Positions 5,866-11,024 of a stretch of DNA of 11,024 bases are shown one piece after another. Source of the stretch: an uncultured Pseudomonadales bacterium (lineage in GTDB: Bacteria; Pseudomonadota; Gammaproteobacteria; Pseudomonadales; Cellvibrionaceae). Under the pieces are notes generated by a model, which saw only the letters and a program-made list of their open reading frames with translations, had not been told where the DNA came from and did no database searches. Numbering within the stretch: the first letter of the stretch is position 1; every line of letters begins with the position of its first letter. A program made the translations under genes and the position numbers. The stretch is taken from contig CALIUX010000321.1 of NCBI GenBank assembly GCA_938048505.1, positions 1-11,024 of the forward strand, written 5' to 3'.

Positions 5866-7647
5866 ATGCGCACTATTTATTGCGGTGCCGTACGCGCCAC
5901 AGATATTGGTAAAGAGGTTACATTGTGTGGCTGGGTTGATCGCCGCCGTGACCATGGTGGTGTTATTTTTATTGATTTACGCGACCGCGATGGCATTGTT
6001 CAGGTGGTGTTTGACCCTGACGGTAAAACAAACTTTGAACTAGCGGATAAGGTTCGAAGTGAATATGTATTAAAAGTAACTGGCATTGTACGTGCGCGTT
6101 CTGAAGCGACTGTTAACGGTAATATGCCAACAGGTGAAATCGAAGTTTATGGGCAAGCGCTTGAAATCTTGAATGTCGCTCAGACGCCTCCTTTTCAAAT
6201 GGATAGCCATACCAATGTCGGTGAAGATGTTCGCTTGAAGCATCGTTATATCGATTTGCGCCGTGAAGAAATGCAACGTAACTTGCGTTTGCGTTCTAGT
6301 ATCACCACGGCGATTCGTAACTTTTTGCATGAGAATGGCTTTCTGGACATTGAAACGCCTATCTTGACGCGTGCAACCCCTGAAGGTGCTCGTGATTACT
6401 TAGTGCCATCACGTACCCATGACGGCAAATTCTTTGCATTGCCTCAGTCCCCTCAGTTGTTTAAGCAGTTGTTGATGGTGTCCGGGTTTGATCGCTATTA
6501 CCAGATCGCAAAGTGCTTCCGTGACGAAGACCTTCGCGCTGATCGCCAGCCCGAATTTACCCAAATCGATATTGAAACGTCTTTCATGAGTGAAGACGAA
6601 ATTATGGCTATTACGGAAGATATGATTCGTAAGCTATTTAAAGACAGTATGGATGTGACATTTGGTGAGTTCCCGCGCATGCCATTTGCAGAAGCAATGG
6701 AGAAGTATGGTTCAGATAAACCTGACTTACGTATTCCGCTTGAAATGGTTGATGTCAAAGATTTGATGCAGGAAGTAGAGTTTAAAGTGTTCTCTGCCCC
6801 GGCAAAAGATCCTAAAGGCCGTGTTGCGGCACTCAAAGTACCGGGTGCTTCCGAAAAGCTTACTCGTAAGCAAATTGATGCCTACACTAAGTTTGTTGGT
6901 ATTTATGGCGCCAAAGGCCTTGCGTATATCAAAGTCAACAACGCTTCTGACTTGGAAGAGGGTTTGCAATCACCGATTGTGAAATTCTTACCTGTTCCTG
7001 TTCGCAAGGCGCTACTTGAGCGTCTTGAGGCGGTTGATGGCGATATTATTTTCTTTGGTGCAGACAAAGAGAAAATTGTTTCTGAAGCGCTGGGTGCATT
7101 GCGCTGTAAGATTGGTGAAGATCTCAATTTGTATACTTGTGATTGGGCACCGCTTTGGGTTGTTGATTTTCCAATGTTTGAAGAAATTGATGGCGGGAAA
7201 TTCACAGCTCTACATCACCCTTTCACAGCGCCTTCATGCAGCCCTGAAGAACTTAAAGCTAATCCAGCAAGTGCTCTTAGTCGAGCATATGACATGGTGT
7301 TGAACGGTACCGAGCTAGGTGGTGGATCAGTGCGTATTCATGATCAGTCTATGCAGCAAACCGTGTTTGAAGTGCTAGGTATCGAAGAAGACGAGCAGCG
7401 TGAAAAGTTTGGGTTCTTGTTAGATGCACTCAGTCATGGTGCGCCGCCGCATGGTGGCCTAGCATTTGGCCTTGACCGACTTATTATGTTGATGACGGGC
7501 TCTGAATCAATCCGTGATGTCATTGCATTCCCCAAAACACAATCAGCAGCTTGCGTGATGACAGATGCCCCTGGAACAGTTGATACACTCCAACTGCATG
7601 AATTAAATATTGCTCTTAAGCTAAAAGAAAAGAAAGCCAGCGAGTAA
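5866..7647 (+). CDS. aspS: Aspartyl-tRNA synthetase, bacterial type, possibly non-discriminating
   Basis: The enzyme charges tRNA-Asp with aspartate using ATP in the cytoplasm. Its 593 residues compare with about 590 in E. coli, and similarity is continuous from [10 protein letters not shown] to the C-terminus. The N-terminal OB-fold anticodon-binding domain is followed by the class II catalytic core: the motif 1 region with [32 protein letters not shown] from Gln194, motif 2 [14 protein letters not shown] with Arg219, the inserted bacterial GAD domain, and motif 3 GLAFGLDRL with Arg538. Residue 30 in RRRDHGG is His, as in P. aeruginosa AspRS (H31), where E. coli has Leu; His is associated with non-discriminating enzymes that also aspartylate tRNA-Asn. 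That would need GatCAB, not in this window. The ATG has AGGAA five bases upstream. Two hairpins follow the stop codon. Confidence 0.98.
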   Translation: MRTIYCGAVRATDIGKEVTLCGWVDRRRDHGGVIFIDLRDRDGIVQVVFDPDGKTNFELADKVRSEYVLKVTGIVRARSEATVNGNMPTGEIEVYGQALEILNVAQTPPFQMDSHTNVGEDVRLKHRYIDLRREEMQRNLRLRSSITTAIRNFLHENGFLDIETPILTRATPEGARDYLVPSRTHDGKFFALPQSPQLFKQLLMVSGFDRYYQIAKCFRDEDLRADRQPEFTQIDIETSFMSEDEIMAITEDMIRKLFKDSMDVTFGEFPRMPFAEAMEKYGSDKPDLRIPLEMVDVKDLMQEVEFKVFSAPAKDPKGRVAALKVPGASEKLTRKQIDAYTKFVGIYGAKGLAYIKVNNASDLEEGLQSPIVKFLPVPVRKALLERLEAVDGDIIFFGADKEKIVSEALGALRCKIGEDLNLYTCDWAPLWVVDFPMFEEIDGGKFTALHHPFTAPSCSPEELKANPASALSRAYDMVLNGTELGGGSVRIHDQSMQQTVFEVLGIEEDEQREKFGFLLDALSHGAPPHGGLAFGLDRLIMLMTGSESIRDVIAFPKTQSAACVMTDAPGTVDTLQLHELNIALKLKEKKASE

Positions 7648-7652
7648 AGTTG

Positions 7653-7700
7653 ATTAAAAGCTAGCACAAGGTTTTTTTAATCCTTGTGCTAGCTTTTAAT
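7653..7700 (+). terminator. Perfect 19-bp hairpin after aspS
   Basis: ATTAAAAGCTAGCACAAGG (7653-7671) pairs perfectly with its complement at 7682-7700 around a ten-base loop TTTTTTTAAT. It begins six bases after the aspS stop. The T-run lies in the loop rather than after the stem, so it is not a textbook terminator; it may fold to protect the 3' end. Confidence 0.6.
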
Positions 7701-7714
7701 ATTGCAAATCTTTG

Positions 7715-7747
7715 AAAGGCTACTCAACTTATTGAGTAGCCTTTTTT
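7715..7747 (+). terminator. Rho-independent terminator of the fmdB-aspS unit
   Basis: AAAGGCTACTCAA (7715-7727) pairs perfectly with TTGAGTAGCCTTT (7732-7744) around the four-base loop CTTA and continues into further Ts (to 7747). The stem followed by a T-run is the classic form; the A-run on the other side is short, so it may also act weakly on transcripts from the minus-strand gene. Confidence 0.9.
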
Positions 7748-7868
7748 GTTTATAGGTGTTTTGTTGATATATGCTTTGTTTGTAAATGACGTAAGGTGTT
7801 GAGAGGGGAAGACTTATTGCGATGCGGCTGCTCTCTTGGTACTGTTTCTTAGTATTGCCTTAGTATGA

Positions 7869-9962
7869 TTAGTGGCTTACTTTATTGAGTTTGTGAACCG
7901 AGCCAGCGCAACTTTTTTGATTGGTTAATATCTTTTTAAATTCTGGCCAAGCTACCGGCTTACACAAATGGTAGCCTTGTAAAAAATGGCAGCCTTTCTG
8001 GATAAGATAATCTTTTTGATATTCACTCTCTACGCCTTCTGCAATAACATTGAGCTCATAGGATTCCGCAATGGCTAGAATAACATCTACCATCAATGTG
8101 GAATCATATTCAGGAGTGATTTTGCTGACAAAGGCTCTGTCGATTTTAAGGCAATTCACAGGGTAGTGGTTTAGCTGGTTAAATGCGGTATAACCTGTAC
8201 CAAAGTCATCTAGCGAGAGAGTAATGCCAAGATCTTTGATTTTATGCAGCAAAGCAATACTGCTTTCGTCCACATCAATTAAGCTGGTTTCAGTTAGCTC
8301 TAGCTCAACCAGTTCGGGGGGGATTTGATGGTGTGTTAAAAGTGACTCGACTTGAGTAGGGAAGCATTTATTGGTTAATTCCAGCGCTGATATGTTAATG
8401 CTAAATTTTAAACGGTGAGCTGCTAGTAGTTCATGCTGTTTGGCGATTAGAGCAAAAGTAGCTTCAATTACCCAAAGGTCAATTTCTCTTATCAGGCCGT
8501 ATTCTTCTGCAATCGGAACAAACACTTCAGAGCCAATACCCGATAACTCCTCTGAGGTGCACCGTAACAAAACTTCTGCGCCGGCTATGGTTAATCCTTT
8601 TCTAGAATGGTTTTTGCTACTGTATATTGGCATAAATACCAGTGAAAAAAGCTCCTTTTCTATTGCCACTCTCAATGCACTTGCAATGCGCTTTTTAAAT
8701 AAAATGCCTTCGTGGATTTTATCATCAAATATTTTATATTGATTTTTACCACTCTTTTTCGAGTAATACATGGCTGCATCGGCATGCCCCATGAGCGTAT
8801 TGGATGACTGCATGCTTCGCGTGCCGCGTGCAATCCCAATACTTGCATTGACCATGATTTCCATGCTGTCTACGGTAAGCGTGTGCCCAAAGCGGCTAAT
8901 CAGGCGGTTAGCTATATTATGAAGAGACAGATCATTGAGACCGTCAATAATCAGTGCAAATTCATCCCCAGATAATCGGGCAAGCGTATGCCCATTTGAT
9001 ATATTTTCAATATCAAAATACTCTAGCTCATTGATAATGGCGGATGAGAACTCTCTGAGCAAATTATCACCAACGAGATGCCCATAGCTATCATTAATTG
9101 TCTTGAAATCATCAATATCAATATAAAATAAGACAATGTCTTCTGCGCTCTCGCCCGGGGTGAAGCGCTTGTCTAGCCACCGACTTAGGCCGCGTCTATT
9201 GACAAGCTGCGTTAGGGTATCTTGATTTAAAAGCAGAGTAAGTGCTTTGTGTTGGCGGCCCACCATGAATAAACATGCAAGAAGCCACATTGTTAAGAGC
9301 CCTTTGAATAACATTGACTCTGAAAAAAGGCTCCCCTGCAGTATAAGCTTTTTAACATGAATGACATATTCACCAGGTAATGATGCTTCTGATGTTTCGA
9401 TTTCTACGAGTGAAACATTACTGATATCAAGCTGTGCGTTGTCATAGCTGATTTTGTATTCAGTAATCCACCAAGACGCCACTTGCAGCGATTGAATGGG
9501 GATAGGCTTAGAAAGTAACTCTTTGCTAGGGATAAATTGAACAGTATTGTATTTGAGAGATGCGCTGTTGTAGATGTTGGCGTAGGCTGGGTCGTAGTTC
9601 CTTAACAATAATCGAACTGGTGCCTCTTTACTGGGGCTCTGATACGCCATGTCAATAATGATGTTTTTGTACCGAGAGAAGTCCAGCCCTTTGGAGGGGT
9701 CATCGTTCAGCTTTATTGTTGCGCCGCAGTACCGTCGGTGATCGCGAAGGGAGTCGATCAGGCACCGCATTGTAAGACCTGTATCGTCGTAGCTTACGTC
9801 TACTTTGGATTGGATATCACCATTGTTTACATGGGCAAAACCATGTTTATTCGCAAGTAAATCGAGGTGTATATTGAATGCACCATAACGATGCATTGCT
9901 ATGCTGAACCCAGAGATGGCGAGTAAAATACAAACGAGCCGGATATTAAAATCAATCTTCAC
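7869..9962 (-). CDS. Membrane-bound GGDEF-EAL c-di-GMP protein with periplasmic sensor domain
   Basis: This 697-residue protein should make and/or break cyclic di-GMP. TM1 is about residues 8-24; a periplasmic domain spans about 35-213; TM2 is about 217-236; both catalytic domains are cytoplasmic. The GGDEF domain (about 245-412) has DTLTQLVNRRG, DIDDFKTINDSYGH and SGDEF at 331-335, compatible with activity; the upstream I-site RxxD is replaced by SNGH, so product inhibition there is unlikely. The EAL domain (about 425-680) reads EVL at 463-465 but keeps the catalytic Glu, NIS, ELTE, LDDFGTGY (from 584), KID and AEGVE, so phosphodiesterase activity is plausible. The periplasmic part contains DFSRYKNIIIDM, RLLLRNYDPAY and LQVASWWI and looks to me like a jelly-roll, carbohydrate-binding-like fold. 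Start is GTG 9962, with only a distant AAGG. An ATG 22 codons inside would lose TM1. Confidence 0.93.
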   Translation of the reverse strand: MKIDFNIRLVCILLAISGFSIAMHRYGAFNIHLDLLANKHGFAHVNNGDIQSKVDVSYDDTGLTMRCLIDSLRDHRRYCGATIKLNDDPSKGLDFSRYKNIIIDMAYQSPSKEAPVRLLLRNYDPAYANIYNSASLKYNTVQFIPSKELLSKPIPIQSLQVASWWITEYKISYDNAQLDISNVSLVEIETSEASLPGEYVIHVKKLILQGSLFSESMLFKGLLTMWLLACLFMVGRQHKALTLLLNQDTLTQLVNRRGLSRWLDKRFTPGESAEDIVLFYIDIDDFKTINDSYGHLVGDNLLREFSSAIINELEYFDIENISNGHTLARLSGDEFALIIDGLNDLSLHNIANRLISRFGHTLTVDSMEIMVNASIGIARGTRSMQSSNTLMGHADAAMYYSKKSGKNQYKIFDDKIHEGILFKKRIASALRVAIEKELFSLVFMPIYSSKNHSRKGLTIAGAEVLLRCTSEELSGIGSEVFVPIAEEYGLIREIDLWVIEATFALIAKQHELLAAHRLKFSINISALELTNKCFPTQVESLLTHHQIPPELVELELTETSLIDVDESSIALLHKIKDLGITLSLDDFGTGYTAFNQLNHYPVNCLKIDRAFVSKITPEYDSTLMVDVILAIAESYELNVIAEGVESEYQKDYLIQKGCHFLQGYHLCKPVAWPEFKKILTNQKSCAGSVHKLNKVSH

Positions 9963-10162
9963 AAGCAGAGGCGACCTTGCTTGCAGGGTGGCGACTTAGT
10001 GAATACGGATATACGTGAGTACCCTTGGTTATCTATGTGTTGATGCAAGTCTTTAGTGCAGACCTGCTGATGAATATCCATAAACAGACTGACTGTGCTT
10101 ATGCAGGAGATGTTCTGTTGAGGTCGTTTCGTGAAATACGAGCCAAGAAAAGCATAATTAGT

Positions 10163-10191
10163 CATATAGTGTAAGTGAAGGATAGGGTCAT
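10163..10191 (-). promoter_or_regulatory. Possible promoter for the GGDEF-EAL gene
   Basis: On the minus strand ATGACC (10191-10186) and TATATG (10168-10163) are 17 bases apart, each matching sigma-70 consensus at four of six positions. Initiation near 10156 would give a leader of about 195 bases before GTG 9962. Hexamer match only; weak evidence. Confidence 0.25.
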
Positions 10192-10445
10192 TTTGATTGG
10201 TATTGGTGGTGTGGCAAATTGAATTATAAACTTAACATATTTCTCTTGCGATGGCTTTAATGATATTGACCCAGTTAACGCTTTGCATGAATCTGTTTTG
10301 AGAGACGGCCAGCAGTGTGATAGGTGCCGTTCGTTTTGCCTAGCACGACTCAGACAGTAGAATTCAGCAAGCAACATAATAATCAATGAGTGCTGTCAAC
10401 AAGCTGTAACATAAGTATGAACAATGCCATCGAGCCTAAATTAAG

Positions 10446-10456
10446 TGTGACTCACA
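10446..10456. promoter_or_regulatory. TGTGA-C-TCACA palindrome at the pyrF promoter
   Basis: A perfect 11-bp odd palindrome (TGTGACTCACA) lies where the -35 region of the putative pyrF promoter would be (-10 TACAAT at 10475-10480). Its half-sites equal CRP half-sites, but the spacer is one base instead of six, so CRP is not expected to bind it normally. It could be an operator for an unidentified dimeric regulator. Confidence 0.35.
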
Positions 10457-10462
10457 ACTCAT

Positions 10463-10480
10463 CTAGGCTCATGTTACAAT
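10463..10480 (+). promoter_or_regulatory. Putative promoter -10 region of pyrF
   Basis: TACAAT at 10475-10480 (five of six to TATAAT) is preceded directly by CTAGGCTCATGT, the same 12-mer that abuts the putative -10 of fmdB-aspS (5251-5262). With 17-base spacing the -35 would be TCACAA, overlapping the 11-bp palindrome. TAGGCTC (10464-10470) can also pair with GAGCCTA (10432-10438). Initiation would leave a leader of about 105 bases before the pyrF ATG. Confidence 0.45.
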
Positions 10481-10592
10481 TCTAGAGCATTGAAACCCAA
10501 TGGTTTAGCTAATTGATGCGTTTACGCTCGATAAGACGGCCGTGAGCCAATCGATAGTGAGTAATTAATCAAAGAGAGTTGAGAGTTCCTGT

Positions 10593-11024
10593 ATGCCAGG
10601 TAATACCTTGTCGCCAATTGTGGTGGCATTAGATGTTGATAATGAGCGTAGCTGCCTTGCGTTGGCTGATAAGTTGTCCCCTGAATATTGTCGTGTAAAA
10701 GTAGGCAAGGAATTGTTTACCGCCTGTGGCCCCAAAATTGTTGAAGCGCTTCAGCTTAAAGGTTTTGACGTTTTCCTTGATTTAAAATTTCATGATATTC
10801 CAGCCACCACGGCTAAGGCTGTGAAAGCAGCAGCGAACCTGGGTGTTTGGATGACAAATGTCCATGCCAGTGGTGGCAGAGCTATGCTTGAAGCCTGTGT
10901 CGATGCCTTGGCCACTACACAGACTAAACCTATTTTGATTGGTGTGACGGTTTTAACCAGCTCTACCGAGAGTGAGCTACAGCAACAAGGTATCTCGCGT
11001 ACACCTGCAGAGCAGGTCTTGGCC
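10593..11024 (+). CDS. pyrF: Orotidine 5'-phosphate decarboxylase, 5' part (runs off right edge)
   Basis: The enzyme converts OMP to UMP, the last step of de novo pyrimidine synthesis, in the cytoplasm. The 144 codons visible are in frame to the window edge with no stop; the full protein is usually about 230 residues, so roughly 60 percent is present. Signature elements of the TIM barrel are clear: VALDVD with Asp14, [10 protein letters not shown] with Lys36, the catalytic DLKFHDIP with Asp63, Lys65 and Asp68, TNVHASGG with His91, and VTVLTS near 118-123. The ATG at 10593 has GAGAG seven bases upstream. In many Gammaproteobacteria pyrF follows lapB; here it has its own long upstream region and is divergent from the GGDEF-EAL gene. 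Confidence 0.96.
   Translation, partial: MPGNTLSPIVVALDVDNERSCLALADKLSPEYCRVKVGKELFTACGPKIVEALQLKGFDVFLDLKFHDIPATTAKAVKAAANLGVWMTNVHASGGRAMLEACVDALATTQTKPILIGVTVLTSSTESELQQQGISRTPAEQVLA

Larger units (their letters stand above)
9963..10592. other. Divergent intergenic region between the GGDEF-EAL gene and pyrF
   Basis: About 630 bases contain no gene I can support. Two short minus-strand frames (10165-9959, 68 codons; 10386-10162, 74 codons) abut the GGDEF-EAL gene with overlapping stop/start codons but have no recognisable protein features. The region holds a possible minus-strand promoter near 10163-10191 and the pyrF promoter with a TGTGA-C-TCACA palindrome. No tRNA or known small RNA is recognised. 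Confidence 0.5.

Noticed and set aside
6498-7205. Several antisense frames of 80-112 codons inside aspS
   Set aside because: All lie over conserved catalytic and GAD-domain coding sequence and arise from its codon pattern.
9959-10386. Two chained minus-strand frames (68 and 74 codons) with stop/start overlaps leading into the GGDEF-EAL gene
   Set aside because: The ATGA and GTGA overlaps look like translational coupling, but the translations show no motif, signal peptide or plausible composition, and the ATG of one lacks a clear ribosome binding site. They could still be remnants of a decayed gene.
10446-10456. CRP site at pyrF
   Set aside because: The half-sites TGTGA and TCACA match, but the spacer is one base instead of six, so it is not a CRP site.

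Overview
The window looks like chromosomal DNA of a marine, probably polysaccharide-degrading gammaproteobacterium of the Cellvibrionaceae type (Saccharophagus, Teredinibacter or Simiduia relatives). This is inferred from a lipoprotein with a long polyserine linker in front of a cytochrome c domain, from the pairing of a DUF1592-type cytochrome with a DUF1552 protein, from an HU paralogue with a Lys/Ala-rich tail, and from gammaproteobacterial-type AspS and PyrF. No species call is possible from the sequence alone.

Layout, left to right. At 1-236 (minus) is the N-terminal part of an unrecognised secreted protein that runs off the left edge. After a non-coding stretch of about 370 bases comes a two-gene plus-strand cluster: a diheme PSD-type (DUF1587/1595/1592/1588/1585) lipoprotein at 605-2842 and a Tat-exported DUF1552 protein at 2986-4371. 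A perfect 13-bp bidirectional terminator (4479-4510) separates it from a convergent HU-family nucleoid protein (4571-4981, minus). A divergent promoter region of nearly 500 bases then leads into an FmdB-type zinc-ribbon protein (5466-5747) and aspartyl-tRNA synthetase aspS (5866-7647), closed by two consecutive perfect hairpins. A membrane-bound GGDEF-EAL protein with a large periplasmic domain occupies 7869-9962 (minus). A non-coding region of about 630 bases follows, and the 5' part of pyrF (10593 to the right edge) ends the window.

How the genes fit together. The fmdB-aspS pair, the HU paralogue and pyrF are housekeeping genes. The accessory content is the envelope redox pair, likely a lipid-anchored electron-transfer partner plus a periplasmic Tat substrate of unknown activity, and the c-di-GMP protein. 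The sensor domain of the latter looks to me like a jelly-roll, carbohydrate-binding-like fold. The familiar aspS-yebC-ruv order is absent here. I see no transposase, integrase, CRISPR array, tRNA or rRNA.

The best candidates for something under-described are the DUF1592/DUF1552 pair (with a variant HxxSH-N motif), the periplasmic sensor domain of the GGDEF-EAL protein, and a 12-bp element shared at the same position in the putative fmdB-aspS and pyrF promoters.
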